Program-made: the position numbers and the translations under genes | Assembly: GCF_023923225.1 (NCBI RefSeq) | Contig: NZ_CP099489.1 | Coordinates: 2,542,001-2,606,000, forward strand | Length of the DNA: 64,000 bases | Direction of reading: 5' to 3' | Origin: Ornithinimicrobium faecis | GTDB lineage: Bacteria > Actinomycetota > Actinomycetes > Actinomycetales > Dermatophilaceae | In this document: positions 1 through 13,561 of the stretch, piece by piece | Position numbering within the stretch: the first letter of the stretch is position 1 | Layout of the letters: each line of letters opens with the position of its first letter | The notes under the pieces: model-generated | What the model saw: the letters and a program-made list of their open reading frames with translations, nothing else | The model's database searches: none | What the model was told of the DNA's origin: nothing

Positions 1-658
1 GCTCGATGACACGCGCCCGGATGTCCGGCTCGAGCTGGTCCCGCAGGCCGATGCCCTCGGCGTGCTGGGTGGACAGCACGATGGTGTCGAGACGCACCGC
101 GCGGTCACCGTCGTATTCGATGGTGACCTGGGTCTTGCCGTCAGGGCGCAGATAGTCCAGCTCGCCGCTCTTGCGCACCTGGGTGAGCTGCTCAGCCAGG
201 CGGTGCGCCAACCAGATCGGCACCGGCATGAGCTCAGGGGTGTCGTTGCAGGCATAACCGAACATCAGGCCCTGGTCGCCCGCACCCAACAGGTCATATT
301 CGTCGGCCGAGGCGTTCTCACGCTGCTCATAGGCCGAGTCGACGCCCTGGGCGATGTCCACCGACTGCTCACCGATCGAGACCTGGACGCCGCAGGTGCG
401 ACCGTCGAAGCCCTTGTTGGAGTTGTCGTAGCCGATGCCCAGGATCGTCTCGCGCACGATGCGTGGGATGTCGGCATAACCCGTGGTGCGCACCTCGCCC
501 GCGACGTGCACCAGACCGGTGGTCACCAGCGTCTCGACGGCCACCCGGGAACCGCTGTCCTGGCGCAGCAACTCGTCCACGATGCCGTCACTGATCTGGT
601 CACAGATCTTGTCGGGGTGACCCTCGGTGACGGACTCGGAGGTGAAGAGACGAGGCAC
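1..658 (-). CDS. metK: S-adenosylmethionine synthetase, N-terminal part (runs off the window)
   Basis: MetK makes S-adenosylmethionine from methionine and ATP in the cytoplasm. The reverse strand reads [20 protein letters not shown] from a GTG codon at 658, which is the family N-terminus; an AGGAG lies 8 bases upstream. About 219 of the usual roughly 400 residues are visible, including [13 protein letters not shown] and [12 protein letters not shown] (the ATP-binding GAGDQG motif). There is no stop before the window edge. It is the last visible gene of the pyr-gmk-rpoZ-coaBC series, 78 bases after coaBC. No SAM riboswitch is apparent in that short gap. Confidence 0.97.
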   Translation of the reverse strand, partial: MPRLFTSESVTEGHPDKICDQISDGIVDELLRQDSGSRVAVETLVTTGLVHVAGEVRTTGYADIPRIVRETILGIGYDNSNKGFDGRTCGVQVSIGEQSVDIAQGVDSAYEQRENASADEYDLLGAGDQGLMFGYACNDTPELMPVPIWLAHRLAEQLTQVRKSGELDYLRPDGKTQVTIEYDGDRAVRLDTIVLSTQHAEGIGLRDQLEPDIRARVIE

Positions 659-736
659 GGACGGAACTCCTGAGGTCGACGGTTGCTGCGAGCTGGGCGG
701 GCGCCGGCACGACATTGCGCCCGACGGTGCTGCAGT

Positions 737-2062
737 CTATCCGTCGCCACCGACAGGGGTTCGGTCGCGCAGCAGGTGCGCCACCTCGTCCCAGACTGCT
801 CCTGCGACGCTGACCTTGCTGGCCGGCCCGACCGTGCGTGCTTCGTCCGTGTCCGGTCGCAGCAGGTGCACTAGGGTGTCGTCCTTGCCAAAGGTGACGT
901 CGCGGCCGACCTCGTTGGCCACCAGCAGGTCACAGCCCTTGCGGGCCAGCTTGGCGCGGGCGTGGCTGAGCACGTCGCCCGAGGCGTCCCCGGTCTCCGC
1001 AGCAAACCCCACGATGAGCGGGCTGGGCGCTGCACCACGATCGGCGACGAGGCCGGCGAGAATGTCGGGATTGCGCACGAGCTCGATGGTCGGGGCGCTG
1101 TGCTCCTCGCCGGGATCGTGCGACTTCTTGATCTTGGCCTCGAGATAGTCGCGGGGCCGGAAGTCCGCCACAGCGGCCGCCATCACCACCACGTCTGCGT
1201 GGTCGGCGCTGGCGTCACGGACCGCGTCCTGCAGGTCCAGTGCCGTCTCGACCTCGACGACATCGACGCCGGAAGGCACCGGGAGGGCAGAGTTGGCAGA
1301 GATCAACGTGACCCGCGCCCCGCGCGAGGCTGCGACCTGCGCGAGGGCATAACCCTGCTTGCCGGAGGACCGGTTGCCCAGGAAACGCACCGGGTCCAAG
1401 GGTTCCCTGGTGCCGCCGGCACTGACCACCACATGGCGCCCCTGGAGGGTCTGTGGGTCCTGGTTCGGTTGGTTCTGGTCCGGTTGGTTCTGGTCCGGTT
1501 CTGCCGCGGACTCGTATGCCGTGTCCTGGCTCGGTGCGCCCCCCGCCAGGGCGATTGCGGCGGCGAAGATCTCCTCGGGTTCCGGGAGGCGGCCCGGTCC
1601 GGTGTCGGTCCCGGTGAGCCGGCCCGCGGCCGGATCAAGGACGGACACGCCGCGCTCACGCAGCACGGCAACATTGGCGACCGTTGCCGGGTGGGACCAC
1701 ATCTCGGTGTGCATCGCCGGGGCCATCAGGACCGGACAGCGTGCGGTCAGCAAGGTGTTGGTCAGCAGGTCATCGGCCCGCCCGTGGGCGGCTCGAGAGA
1801 GCAGGTCGGCCGTGGCGGGGGCGACCACCACCAGGTCGGCCTCCTGGCCAAGGCGCACATGGGGCACCTCGTGGACCGAGGACCACACCTGGGTGGCGAC
1901 CGGCCGGCCCGACAGCGCCGACCAGGTCGCCTCGCCCACGAAGTGCAGGGCGGCCTCAGTGGGCACCACCGTCACCTCGTGGCCGCCCTCGGTGAACAGC
2001 CTCAGCAGCAGGGCCGCCTTGTAGGCAGCGATGCCACCGCTGACACCCAGCACGACTCTCAT
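737..2062 (-). CDS. coaBC: Bifunctional phosphopantothenoylcysteine decarboxylase / phosphopantothenate-cysteine ligase
   Basis: CoaBC performs two steps of coenzyme A synthesis: it joins cysteine to 4'-phosphopantothenate using CTP, then decarboxylates the product. The protein has 441 residues. The flavin-dependent CoaC half comes first (GVSGGIAAYKA start, APATADLL, active-site APAMHTEMW). The CoaB half begins near residue 210 (VSAGGTREPLDPVRFLGNRS) and has AKIKKSHDP. The linker, about residues 190-206, is an imperfect PDQNQ repeat from 15-18-bp tandem units at about 1464-1503. The gene follows rpoZ, and a GGGAG precedes the ATG. Its use of CTP links it loosely to the pyrimidine operon. Confidence 0.96.
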   Translation of the reverse strand: MRVVLGVSGGIAAYKAALLLRLFTEGGHEVTVVPTEAALHFVGEATWSALSGRPVATQVWSSVHEVPHVRLGQEADLVVVAPATADLLSRAAHGRADDLLTNTLLTARCPVLMAPAMHTEMWSHPATVANVAVLRERGVSVLDPAAGRLTGTDTGPGRLPEPEEIFAAAIALAGGAPSQDTAYESAAEPDQNQPDQNQPNQDPQTLQGRHVVVSAGGTREPLDPVRFLGNRSSGKQGYALAQVAASRGARVTLISANSALPVPSGVDVVEVETALDLQDAVRDASADHADVVVMAAAVADFRPRDYLEAKIKKSHDPGEEHSAPTIELVRNPDILAGLVADRGAAPSPLIVGFAAETGDASGDVLSHARAKLARKGCDLLVANEVGRDVTFGKDDTLVHLLRPDTDEARTVGPASKVSVAGAVWDEVAHLLRDRTPVGGDG

Positions 2063-2093
2063 CCGGATCGGTCTCCCTACGGTCGTGGGCGGC

Positions 2094-2145
2094 GGCTCTC
2101 GGGGCTGGCCTAGTTCTCGGGGCTGTCTTAGTTCTCGGGGCTGGT
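2094..2145 (-). repeat. 18-bp tandem repeat spanning the rpoZ stop codon
   Basis: Reading in rpoZ's frame, the gene end gives S-P-E-N-stop(TAA), then D-S-P-E-N-stop(TAG), then A-S-P-E-S. The unit is 18 bases, so each copy keeps the frame. A readthrough product would gain the same tail again. The array fills most of the gap between rpoZ and coaBC. Confidence 0.85.
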
Positions 2146-2391
2146 GGTGTGCAGCTTGCCCTGGTTGATCTCGTGCAGAGCGGTCGACAGCGGCTTGTCG
2201 GTCATCTCCGACTCCACGAGCGGACCGACATACTCCAGCAGACCCTCGGAGAGCTGGGAGTAGTAGGCATTGATCTGGCGGGCCCGCTTGGCGGAGTAGA
2301 TCACCAGGGCGTACTTGGAGTCCGCGTGCTGCAGCAGGTCGTCGATGGGCGGGTTGGTGATGCCTTCCGGCTGGGCGATTGTGCCAATCAC
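2128..2391 (-). CDS. rpoZ: DNA-directed RNA polymerase omega subunit
   Basis: Omega helps assemble and stabilise core RNA polymerase by clamping the beta' subunit. The 87-residue protein contains [18 protein letters not shown] and [14 protein letters not shown], the typical omega core. The GTG start shares four bases (GTGA) with the gmk stop, so translation is probably coupled. The last codons plus the stop (SPEN-stop) are repeated further downstream in 18-bp steps; see the repeat entry at 2094-2145. Confidence 0.96.
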   Translation of the reverse strand: MIGTIAQPEGITNPPIDDLLQHADSKYALVIYSAKRARQINAYYSQLSEGLLEYVGPLVESEMTDKPLSTALHEINQGKLHTTSPEN

Positions 2392-3098
2392 GTCAGGTGT
2401 GTCCTCGTCGTCTCAGTGCGCAGTCCGGGATCGTCGACGGCACCCTCTGGGGTCGTGTCGGCGCTGGTGCTGCGGTGGTCAAACATCAATGATACGAGTT
2501 CCTCGCCAGCACGTGAAACGTCGTCGTTCACGATCTGCACATCGAACTCCGAGACCGCGGCCAATTCCGTGCGTGCGGTCTGCAGTCGGATCTCTTGCTC
2601 GGCCTCGGTCTCGGTGCCGCGGCCGATGAGCCGGTCGACCAGATCCTCCCAGGACGGAGGGGTCAGGAAGACGAAGAACGCACCGGGCATGGCCTCGCGC
2701 ACCTGGCGGGCCCCCGCCAGGTCGATCTCGAGCAGGGCCGGGCGTCCCGAGGCCAGGGTGCGCTCCACGGGGCCGCGTGGGGTGCCGTACTTGGCGCGTC
2801 CGTGCACGACGGCCCACTCCAGGAACTCCCCCGCCTCACGCAGTCGCTCGAACTCCTGGTCGTCGACGAAGTGATAGTGCACCCCGTCGACCTCGCCGGG
2901 CCTGGGCTCGCGGGTGGTCATCGACACCGAGAGCCACACCGTGGGGTGGTGCCGGCGCACATAGGCCGCGACCGTTCCCTTGCCGACCGCGGTCGGGCCG
3001 GCCAGGACAACAAGACGGGGGCCGACGCTTCGCAGCTCCTCGTCCTCCGGGTGTCCCGTGGTCTCCGGGTGCCCCGTGCCCTCCGGGGCGCTGGTCAA
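2388..3098 (-). CDS. gmk: Guanylate kinase
   Basis: Gmk phosphorylates GMP or dGMP to the diphosphate using ATP. It shows the P-loop [10 protein letters not shown], the GMP-binding [20 protein letters not shown] region, and the lid [11 protein letters not shown]. The open frame runs back through mihF, but no ATG or GTG lies after the mihF stop. The TTG at 3098, eight bases after that stop, is the best start and gives 236 residues. The SD there is weak, so the exact start is uncertain. The N-terminal tail before the P-loop has a duplicated GHPE(T/D) unit. The stop overlaps the rpoZ start (GTGA). Confidence 0.92.
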   Translation of the reverse strand: MTSAPEGTGHPETTGHPEDEELRSVGPRLVVLAGPTAVGKGTVAAYVRRHHPTVWLSVSMTTREPRPGEVDGVHYHFVDDQEFERLREAGEFLEWAVVHGRAKYGTPRGPVERTLASGRPALLEIDLAGARQVREAMPGAFFVFLTPPSWEDLVDRLIGRGTETEAEQEIRLQTARTELAAVSEFDVQIVNDDVSRAGEELVSLMFDHRSTSADTTPEGAVDDPGLRTETTRTHLT

Positions 3099-3105
3099 GG
3101 GGTGA

Positions 3106-3423
3106 TCAACCCTGGTTGAAGTAGGCGAGCAGGTCGCGCGTCTGGTTGGCGCCCAGCCCGCGCACGCGGCGACTCTCGGAGATCCCCACCGTCTCCATGA
3201 TCTGACGGGCCCGCACCCGCCCCACACCGGGCATCGACTCCAGCAGCGCGGACACCTTCATCTTGCCCACGATGTCGCTCTCCTTGCCCTCTGCCAGGAC
3301 GTCCGTCAGGGACCCCTGCGCGTTCTTCAGCCGGTTCTTGACTGCGGCGCGCTCACGACGCGCGACCGCTGCCTTGGCGAGAGCCTCGGCTCGCTGCTCG
3401 GGTGTCAGCTGGGGAAGTGCCAC
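3106..3423 (-). CDS. mihF: Actinobacterial integration host factor
   Basis: MihF is the actinobacterial nucleoid protein (sIHF/mIHF) that binds and bends DNA; it is unrelated to proteobacterial IHF. The sequence has ALPQLTPEQRAEALAKAA, the charged VARRERAAVKNRLK helix and the HhH-like SMPGVGRVRARQIM segment. The GTG at 3423 is chosen because AAGGAG sits five bases upstream and it yields 105 residues, the family's usual length. A further ATG 45 bases upstream would add an unconserved tail. The gene lies between pyrF and gmk, its normal place. Confidence 0.95.
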   Translation of the reverse strand: MALPQLTPEQRAEALAKAAVARRERAAVKNRLKNAQGSLTDVLAEGKESDIVGKMKVSALLESMPGVGRVRARQIMETVGISESRRVRGLGANQTRDLLAYFNQG

Positions 3424-3593
3424 AGTTGCTCCTTGATCGGTCTTCGACAAAGTCGTCTCTTGGGTCAATCACTTGCGTCATTCAACAATCATTACTGCGT
3501 CGGTCACGCTGCCGGCGGCGCCCGTGGTGCCCTCCCACCGAGTCAAGCCACACACCGAACTTAGCGACTTGGGGACAGCCTGCCAACCCGGGG

Positions 3594-4442
3594 TCAGCTC
3601 CACAACTTCGACGTCAGTTCTGCACTGAACCTAGCCGCTATGGCTCGGATCCGCTCCGGTGCGGGTCCGGCGGAGAGGATACCCCGACTGATCGGCACCA
3701 GGACGCGCCGCTCCAGCCCAGCGAAGGTCAAGGCCACGTCCTCGGCCTGCGCACCCTGCGCACCGACGCCTGGCGCCAGCACGACGGCGTGTGCTGCCGC
3801 CAGGTCGATGCCGAGCTGAGCAGGGGTGTCCCCCACCGTGGCTCCGACCACCAGTCCGACGTCACCGACGGGCTCGACGCCGGCATTGAGTCGCGCGACA
3901 TCGTCGACGACGGAGCGAGCCACCGGCGGCTCCCCGGCGTGCTGCAGCGCCGCGGCCTCCGGGTTGGAGGTCAGCGCGAGGACAAACAGTCCGCGCCCGG
4001 TCTCGCGAGCGAGGTCCAGGGCCGGTGCCAGCGCTCCGGTCCCCAGATAGGGCGTGACAGTGATCGCATCGGCTGCCAGCGGCGCCCCGTCCTGCAGGTA
4101 GGCCTGGGCATAGGCGCGCATCGTGGACCCGATGTCGCCCCGCTTGACGTCGAGCACACTGAGCGTGCCGCTGCTGTGCAGGTCGGCGAGCAGGCGCTCG
4201 AGCACGGCGATGCCAGCGGATCCGTGACGCTCGAAGAAGGCCGACTGGGGTTTGACGGCAGCGACCTCACCGGCGACCCCCTCCAGGACCGCGTCGGTGA
4301 AGCGCGCCACGCCGTCCGCGGTGTCCGGCAGGCCCCACTGAGCGAGCAACTCCGGGTGGGGGTCGATGCCGACGCAGAGGGGGCCGCGCTCCTGCATCGC
4401 CGCGACCAGGCGGGCTCCGAAACGTGGTGAGTCAATGGCCAT
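3594..4442 (-). CDS. pyrF: Orotidine 5'-phosphate decarboxylase (mycobacterial type)
   Basis: PyrF decarboxylates OMP to UMP, the last step of de novo UMP synthesis. The 282-residue protein carries VGIDPHPELLAQWG near the N-terminus, the catalytic VLDVKRGDIGST segment (Asp-x-Lys-x-x-Asp) and a C-terminal VPISRGILSAG phosphate-binding region. The ATG at 4442 has a good AAGGAG and overlaps the end of pyrD by 11 bases. A 163-bp gap separates its end from mihF and may hold a promoter for mihF; I see no strong -10/-35 pair there. Confidence 0.96.
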   Translation of the reverse strand: MAIDSPRFGARLVAAMQERGPLCVGIDPHPELLAQWGLPDTADGVARFTDAVLEGVAGEVAAVKPQSAFFERHGSAGIAVLERLLADLHSSGTLSVLDVKRGDIGSTMRAYAQAYLQDGAPLAADAITVTPYLGTGALAPALDLARETGRGLFVLALTSNPEAAALQHAGEPPVARSVVDDVARLNAGVEPVGDVGLVVGATVGDTPAQLGIDLAAAHAVVLAPGVGAQGAQAEDVALTFAGLERRVLVPISRGILSAGPAPERIRAIAARFSAELTSKLWS

Positions 4443-5364
4443 CGTCTGCTCCTTGGTGGTCCGGGTCGCTGAAGCCCTCACGGGCAGGAGGGTGTGGTGC
4501 CTGGGTCGCCGGGTCCGCGCCGGTCAGGGTCGCATGCACCCGCCACAGGGTCTCGGGATCGGTGAGTATGCCGCAGCCCACCTGGACCCCGTCCGCTCCG
4601 GCCCGGCGTGCCGCCAGTGAGCTGGGGCCGTCGTGCACACCGCCGACGGCCACGAGCGGCACCTCTGGCACCCGCCCGGCGGCGATGGCCGCTCGTAGAG
4701 CGGTGACCAGGCCGACGGTGACCGGCCCGACGGCAGGTCCCACCAGGTGCTGGCCGGGGCCCGAGGCTGGCACAGCGCCGCTGAGGACCAGGGCGCGGGC
4801 ACCGCCGCCGACCGCTGCTCGGGCAGCGGCCACCGGGTCGGGACACTCGCCACCCAGCTTGGCCTGCAGCAGCAGGTCTCGCGGGAGCTGTTCTCGCGCA
4901 ACGGAGAGCAGTTTGAGGCAGGCCTGTGGGTCGGCTGACCAGGGCCCGACCGGCCCGGATCCCAGCAGTCCTCCGAGCGCCGGACGCGTCCCCTCCCGCT
5001 GCGCTGCCAGGTCGATCTCCACACCGACCACGGTGCTGAAGTCCAGGGACCGTCTCAGGCGCTGCAGGGTGTCGGTCACGACCCCAGTGGTGCTGCCCCG
5101 GACCGCACACACCACGGGCAGCCCCCGTGCCCGGAACCACGGCAGCAGGTCCTCGACGACCTGGTCCACCGGCAGCACGGGGGCCGGCCGGTGCACCAGG
5201 CCCGAGGGGCTGGCGGTGATGCTCGCGCGCGGCTGGGCACCGCCGGGCAGCCCGATCGGCCCGAGCAGGAAGGCGTCCAGGGTGCTCAGGTCGCCGAAGC
5301 GCGCCAGCTCACGGCCCGTCCCGCCACAGCCGGCCGCGACCGTGACCAGGGGCACCCGGGTCAT
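4432..5364 (-). CDS. pyrD: Dihydroorotate dehydrogenase-like protein (PyrD 1B position) lacking the canonical catalytic Cys motif
   Basis: By position and fold this is the PyrD subunit that pairs with PyrK. The 310-residue protein keeps DHOD landmarks: AQPRASITASPSGL (NPPPR...P-x-G-M/L region), QAKLGG (VKLSP region), LVGPAVGPV, and the FMN-phosphate segment VAVGGVHDG...GADGVQVGCGI. The usual catalytic motif N-L-S-C-P-N is replaced by D-L-A-A-Q-R in VVGVEIDLAAQREG, so the base Cys is absent. The ATG at 5364 forms an ATGA overlap with pyrK, which fixes the start. The homology is clear, but activity as a DHO dehydrogenase is doubtful. A class 2 enzyme elsewhere in the genome is possible. Confidence 0.8.
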   Translation of the reverse strand: MTRVPLVTVAAGCGGTGRELARFGDLSTLDAFLLGPIGLPGGAQPRASITASPSGLVHRPAPVLPVDQVVEDLLPWFRARGLPVVCAVRGSTTGVVTDTLQRLRRSLDFSTVVGVEIDLAAQREGTRPALGGLLGSGPVGPWSADPQACLKLLSVAREQLPRDLLLQAKLGGECPDPVAAARAAVGGGARALVLSGAVPASGPGQHLVGPAVGPVTVGLVTALRAAIAAGRVPEVPLVAVGGVHDGPSSLAARRAGADGVQVGCGILTDPETLWRVHATLTGADPATQAPHPPAREGFSDPDHQGADDGH

Positions 5365-6160
5365 CGGACCTTCTCCCAGTCCACCAGGTCGCCGCGCACC
5401 ACCGGGCCGTCGGCGCACGGGCGCAGCCAGGCCTCCCGCTGACCCGCCAGGGGGAGGTCGCAGGCCCCACACAGGCCGTGGCCGCAGACGTCGGTGCCGA
5501 CGTCGTCCCCGCCCAGGTGGACCCCCGTCACCTGGCTGACCACGCCTGCCTGCTCGGCCACCCCGGCAACGGTGGCCGACAGGGAGACCGGCCCCACGGC
5601 ATACAGCACCGCGGCGTCCGTCGATGAGGTGAGCGCGGTCAGCGCCTCGAGCACACTGTCCGGCTCCACCAGCACGACCCCGTCGGCGCTGCGCCGGGCC
5701 CGCACCAGGTCAACATGCTCCTCGGGGTTGGGTGCCACCGACAACAGGTGCGCCGAGCTGCCTCTGGCGCGCAGCCGCTCACACAACCAGCGCCCGGTCG
5801 CCCCGGCATCGCCCTGCGCCACCACGACTGCGGTGACGGGCGTCGTGGGCAGTCCGAAGCCCCGGCCCAGCGGCCCGGTGAGCGCAAGGCTGTCGCCCGC
5901 CTCCGGGAGCGTCACACCCGCTGGCCCACCCTCGCGCAGGACCAGGTCGAGCGTGCTGCCGAACCCCGGCTCGGTGCGCTCGTCGGCGATCCACCAGGTG
6001 CGCGGCAGGACCCGGTCCGAGGCGTCCGGCGGCGCGATCACAAACTGCCCCGGCCGCGCCCGCCTCGGGAGGGTGGGCACGACCACCGACAGCTGTCGGT
6101 AGTTGCCCAGGGCCCGGTTGGCCACCACCTCCCCGACGCGTCGGCGCAGCTGGGGGCTAC

Positions 6161-6164
<4 letters not shown>
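5361..6164 (-). CDS. pyrK: Dihydroorotate dehydrogenase electron-transfer subunit (PyrK-like)
   Basis: PyrK passes electrons from dihydroorotate, through FMN on PyrD, a 2Fe-2S cluster and FAD, to NAD+. The 267-residue protein ends with a ferredoxin-like Cys set, [12 protein letters not shown]...RPC, spaced C-x4-C-x2-C-x14-[11 protein letters not shown] matches the family's GPLGNGF. Two motifs are altered: the FAD-binding R-P-x-S is R-T-W-W, and the nucleotide loop GGGIGVPP is QGDAGATG. The ATG at 6164 shares ATGA with the carB stop. The open frame continues upstream inside carB, but that part is a shadow. It fits the PyrK family, but NAD reduction is uncertain. Confidence 0.82.
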
Positions 6165-9494
<3,330 letters not shown>

Positions 9495-9502
<8 letters not shown>

Positions 9503-10670
9503 GGTCGCCCTCCTCCCCCTCGTGGCTCGGTTGCTCGTGGCTGGCGGACTGCATCAGGTCCGCAAAGCGGTCAAACAAATCGCTGGCATCGTGCGGACCC
9601 GCGGCCGCCTCCGGGTGATACTGCACCGAGAAGGCGGGGATGTCGGAGCAGGCGATGCCCTCCACCACGTCGTCGTTAAGCGCCACGTGCGACACCCGCA
9701 CCGAGCCGTATGCCGAGTCCACGGCCTGGGTGGTGTCGCCACCTGGCCAGGCGATGGCAAAGCCATGGTTGTGACTGGTCACGGCGACCTTGCCGGTCGC
9801 CCGGTCCAGCACGGGCTGGTTCATGCCCCGGTGCCCGAACGGCAGCTTGTAGGTGTCCAGCCCCAGGGCACGGCCCAGCAACTGGTTGCCGAAGCAGATG
9901 CCAAAGAACGGGAGTCGGGCCTCCAGGGCCTGACGCAACAGGTCGATCTCACTGTCTGCGGTCGCCGGGTCGCCCGGTCCGTTGGAGAAGAAGAGTCCGT
10001 CGGGCGCGAGCTCGCGGACCCGCTCGAAGGTGGTGGCCGCTGGCAGGACGTGCACACGGATGCCCTGCTCGGCCATCAGGGCGGGGGTGCTGCCCTTGAT
10101 GCCCAGGTCCAGTGCCGCAACGGTGAACCGGTGCTCGCCCACCGGCTCCACGACATACTCCTGCTGGGTGCTGACCTCGGCGGCCAGGGCCGCCCCCGCC
10201 ATCTGGGGCGCGGCGTGCACCCGGGCCAGGAGGGACTGGACAGACTCCAGCGCCAGCTGGCCGGAGAAGATGCCCGCGCGCATGGCCCCCCGGTCGCGGA
10301 TGTGCAGGGTCAGGGCCCGGGTGTCAACGCCGGAGATCCCGACCACGCCGTGCTCGGTCAGCGAGGTCTGCAGGTCGCCCTGGGAGCGCCAGTTGGACGG
10401 GCGGATCGCGGGGTCGCGCACCACGAAGCCGGCCGCCCAGATACGCTGGCTCTCCATGTCGAGCGCGTTGACGCCGGTGTTGCCGATGTGCGGCGCGGTC
10501 ATCACCACGACCTGACGGTGATAGCTGGGGTCGGTGAGGGTCTCCTGATAGCCGGTCATGCCCGTGCAGAAGACCGCCTCGCCGACGGTCTCACCGACGG
10601 CGCCGTAGGCCTCACCCTCGAAGACGCGACCGTCCTCGAGGACCAGGATCGCTGGTGACTGCTCGCTCAT
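9495..10670 (-). CDS. carA: Carbamoyl-phosphate synthase small (glutaminase) subunit
   Basis: CarA hydrolyses glutamine and sends ammonia to CarB. The 391-residue protein has the class I amidotransferase triad: Cys in [12 protein letters not shown], and His and Glu in YHPEAAAGP. The N-terminal [13 protein letters not shown] is typical. ATG at 10670 is chosen over an ATG-like codon five codons earlier because it forms ATGA with the pyrC stop and has GGGGAG seven bases upstream. Confidence 0.97.
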
Positions 10671-12004
10671 GCGCTCGCTCCCCACACGAGGCCCTCACGG
10701 GCGGTCACTCGCCCGCGGAGCATGGTCAGGTGCACCCCGCCGGTCAGCTCACGACCGTGCCAGGGGTTGTTGCGCGACAGCGACTGTGAGGTGGCGGCGT
10801 CCACCACGACCTTGCGGTCGGGGTCGATGAGGGTGATGTTGGCGGGGGCGCCCACGGTGAGTCCTTGTCCCTGGTCGGTGAGTTGTGCGATGCGTGCGGG
10901 GTCGGTCGACATGGTGCGGGCGACGTCGGCCCAGGTCATGCGGCCCTGCGCCACCATCACGGTGCTGACGACCGACAGGGCGGTCTCCAGGCCGAGCATG
11001 CCGAACGCGGCGTCCACGAAGGCGTGCTCCTTGTCCTGGCGCACGTGCGGGGCGTGGTCGGTGGCGACGATGTCGATGGTGCCGTCGGCCAGGGCCTCGC
11101 GCAGGGCCTCGACGTCCTCCTGCGGGCGCAGCGGCGGGTTGACCTTGAAGACGGGGTCATAGCCGCTGAGCAGGTCCGTGGTGAGCAGCAGGTGGTGCGG
11201 CGTCACCTCGGCCGTGACGTCGATGCCCTGAGCCTTGGCCCAGCGCAGCACCTCGACACTGCCGGCGGTCGAGACGTGCGCGACGTGGACACGGGAGCCG
11301 GTGTGCCGGGCCAGCATGACGTCGCGGGCCACGATCGACTCCTCGGCAACGCCGGGCCACCCGGGCAGACCGAGTCGGCCGGAGAGCTCTCCCTCGTGGC
11401 AGCACGCGCTCGAGCCGGCTAGCGTCGGGTCCTGCGAGTGCTGGGAGATCACGCCGCCGAAAGACTTGATGTATTCGAGCGCCCGGCGCATCACGCGGGC
11501 GTCGTGGACGCACTTGCCGTCGTCGGAGAAGACGCGCACGCGGGCGCGAGAGCGTGCCATCAGGCCCAGCTCCGCGAGCTCCTCGCTGGCCAGGGCCTTG
11601 GTGACTGCCCCCACGGGGTGCACGTCGACATAGCCCGCGCGCTGGCCCAGGTCCCAGATCCGCTCGGCGTTCTCGGCCGTGTCGGTGACCGGGCTGGTGT
11701 TGGCCATCGCCAGGACCGCTGTGAAGCCGCCTGCGGCTGCGGCTGCCGATCCGGTCTCGATGGTCTCGGCGTCCTCGCGTCCGGGCTCACGCAGGTGGGT
11801 GTGCAGGTCGACCAGACCAGGCAGGGCGATCAGGCCCTCGCCGTGATAGCGCTGGGCGCCCTCGGGAGCCTGGTCGGCCGCGTCGGCCCCGGCTGCGGCG
11901 ATGCGGCCGTCGACGACCAGGAGGTCCCCGGCCCCGGCACCGGCCAGGTCGGCCCCGGTGATCAGCAGCGGGGAGGTGTTGGTGGGACGGTCATCGGCGC
12001 TCAT
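10667..12004 (-). CDS. pyrC: Dihydroorotase
   Basis: PyrC cyclises carbamoyl aspartate to dihydroorotate. The 445-residue class I enzyme shows the zinc ligands in [10 protein letters not shown], the [12 protein letters not shown] segment and the C-terminal ATDHAPH. The true start is ATG 12004, which overlaps the pyrB stop as ATGA and has GGGAG six bases before it. The longer open frame upstream is a shadow of pyrB. Confidence 0.97.
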   Translation of the reverse strand: MSADDRPTNTSPLLITGADLAGAGAGDLLVVDGRIAAAGADAADQAPEGAQRYHGEGLIALPGLVDLHTHLREPGREDAETIETGSAAAAAGGFTAVLAMANTSPVTDTAENAERIWDLGQRAGYVDVHPVGAVTKALASEELAELGLMARSRARVRVFSDDGKCVHDARVMRRALEYIKSFGGVISQHSQDPTLAGSSACCHEGELSGRLGLPGWPGVAEESIVARDVMLARHTGSRVHVAHVSTAGSVEVLRWAKAQGIDVTAEVTPHHLLLTTDLLSGYDPVFKVNPPLRPQEDVEALREALADGTIDIVATDHAPHVRQDKEHAFVDAAFGMLGLETALSVVSTVMVAQGRMTWADVARTMSTDPARIAQLTDQGQGLTVGAPANITLIDPDRKVVVDAATSQSLSRNNPWHGRELTGGVHLTMLRGRVTAREGLVWGASA

Positions 12005-12957
12005 GAGGCGCTCCCTTCGCCGGACTGGTCTCCGGATCGTTCGCCGGACAGCAAGTGATAGAGGATCGACATCCGGATCGCGACACCGGCGGAGACCTGG
12101 TCCAGGACCAGGGACTGGGCGGCGTCCGCCGCGTCCCCGGAGATCTCCAGGCCGCGGTTCATCGGCCCCGGGTGACAGATCACCGCGTGGTCCGGGAGGA
12201 GACCCAACCGGGCCTTGGTGAGGCCGTAGGTCACGGCATACTCCCTGGCCGTGGGGAAGAACCCGCCGGACATCCGCTCTCGCTGGACCCGCAGCATCAT
12301 GACGGCGTCCACGGTGGGCAGCACCGCATCGAGGTCGTGGGAGAGCTCGATGCCGTCGGCCTGCGCCCAGGCACCGATGCCAGCGGGCATCAGCGTGGCC
12401 GGGGCGACCAGGGTGACCTTGGCCCCCAGCGTGGTCAGGCACAGGACGTTGGAGCGGAACACACGGGAGTGGGTGAGGTCTCCGACCAGGGCCACGTGCC
12501 TGCCCTCGAGGTCGCCGAGGCGCTGGCGCATCGTGTAGGCGTCGAGCAGGGCCTGGCTCGGGTGCTCGTGGGTGCCGTCGCCGGCGTTGACGATCGAGCA
12601 GTTGGTCCACTGGGCGATCTGGGCCGGCGCACCGGAGGCCATGTGGCGGATGATCATCATGTCCACCCCCATCGCGTCGATCGTCTTGACCGTGTCGCGC
12701 AGGGACTCTCCCTTGGACACCGAGGTGCCCTTGCCGGTGAGGTTGATCGTGTCGGCCGACAGCCACTTGCCGGCCAGCTCAAAGGAGCTGCGGGTGCGGG
12801 TGGAGTCCTCGAAGAAGAAGTTGATGATGGTGCGCCCGCGCAGCGTCGGCAGTTTCTTGACGTCGCGGTGCTGGACCTCGTGCATGCTCACGGCGGTGTC
12901 GAGGATCTCGTTGATCTCGTCCCGGGAGAGGTCGGCGATGGACAGCAGGTGCTTCAC
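12001..12957 (-). CDS. pyrB: Aspartate carbamoyltransferase catalytic subunit
   Basis: PyrB condenses carbamoyl phosphate with aspartate, the committed pyrimidine step. The 318-residue protein has the carbamoyl-phosphate loop [22 protein letters not shown] and [11 protein letters not shown]. No pyrI regulatory chain follows, as expected in Actinobacteria. The start overlaps the pyrR stop (ATGA). The short acidic C-terminal tail ([15 protein letters not shown]) contains a repeated SGxxSG unit. Confidence 0.98.
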   Translation of the reverse strand: MKHLLSIADLSRDEINEILDTAVSMHEVQHRDVKKLPTLRGRTIINFFFEDSTRTRSSFELAGKWLSADTINLTGKGTSVSKGESLRDTVKTIDAMGVDMMIIRHMASGAPAQIAQWTNCSIVNAGDGTHEHPSQALLDAYTMRQRLGDLEGRHVALVGDLTHSRVFRSNVLCLTTLGAKVTLVAPATLMPAGIGAWAQADGIELSHDLDAVLPTVDAVMMLRVQRERMSGGFFPTAREYAVTYGLTKARLGLLPDHAVICHPGPMNRGLEISGDAADAAQSLVLDQVSAGVAIRMSILYHLLSGERSGDQSGEGSAS

Positions 12958-13553
12958 AGCGTCTCCCCTCCGCTCGCCGGCGCGGAGATGACGACCTGGT
13001 CACTGCCGTCTGACTCCGCGAGCCGCACGGACACGCGCTCGGCGTGGGCCGTGGGGAGGTTCTTACCGACATAGTCTGCGCGGATCGGCAGCTCGCGGTG
13101 CCCGCGATCGACCAGCACGGCGAGGCGGACCGCGCGCGGGCGGCCCAGGTCCGCGAGGCTGTCGAGGGCTGCGCGCACGGTGCGGCCGGAATAGAGCACG
13201 TCGTCCACCAGGACCACCACCTTGCCGTCGACACCGCCCTCGGGCACCTGGCTGCGCTCCATGGCGCGGACCGGTTGGGAGCGCAGGTCGTCGCGATACA
13301 TCGTGATGTCGAGAGTGCCCACCGGGATCTCGACGCCCTCGACGTCGTGCAGCGCGTCGGCCAGTCTGCGGGCCAGGGGGACGCCGCGCGTGGGGATCCC
13401 CATCAGCACCAGGTCCTCGGAGCCCTTGTTGCCCTCGAGGATCTCGTGGGCGATCCGGCGCAGTGCGCGGGAGATCTCGGCCTGGGCCAGCACCACCCGT
13501 CCACCGGTGTCGTCAGTTGGCCCCTCGGGGCCTCGGTCACGGGCAGGGCTCAT
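12954..13553 (-). CDS. pyrR: PyrR pyr-operon regulator / uracil phosphoribosyltransferase
   Basis: PyrR binds a hairpin in pyr mRNA when UMP/UTP is plentiful and lowers expression; many PyrRs also make UMP from uracil and PRPP. The 199-residue protein has the PRPP loop [18 protein letters not shown] and [15 protein letters not shown] 13553 is supported by AAGGAG seven bases upstream. It is the first gene of the operon, and the hairpin at 13562-13593 overlaps this SD. That arrangement suggests autoregulation by translational repression. Confidence 0.97.
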   Translation of the reverse strand: MSPARDRGPEGPTDDTGGRVVLAQAEISRALRRIAHEILEGNKGSEDLVLMGIPTRGVPLARRLADALHDVEGVEIPVGTLDITMYRDDLRSQPVRAMERSQVPEGGVDGKVVVLVDDVLYSGRTVRAALDSLADLGRPRAVRLAVLVDRGHRELPIRADYVGKNLPTAHAERVSVRLAESDGSDQVVISAPASGGETL

Positions 13554-13561
13554 GGCCCACT

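Noticed and set aside
659..736. Riboswitch or terminator between coaBC and metK
   Set aside because: The gap is only 78 bases, shows no convincing fold with a U-run, and the metK SD fits direct operon reading.
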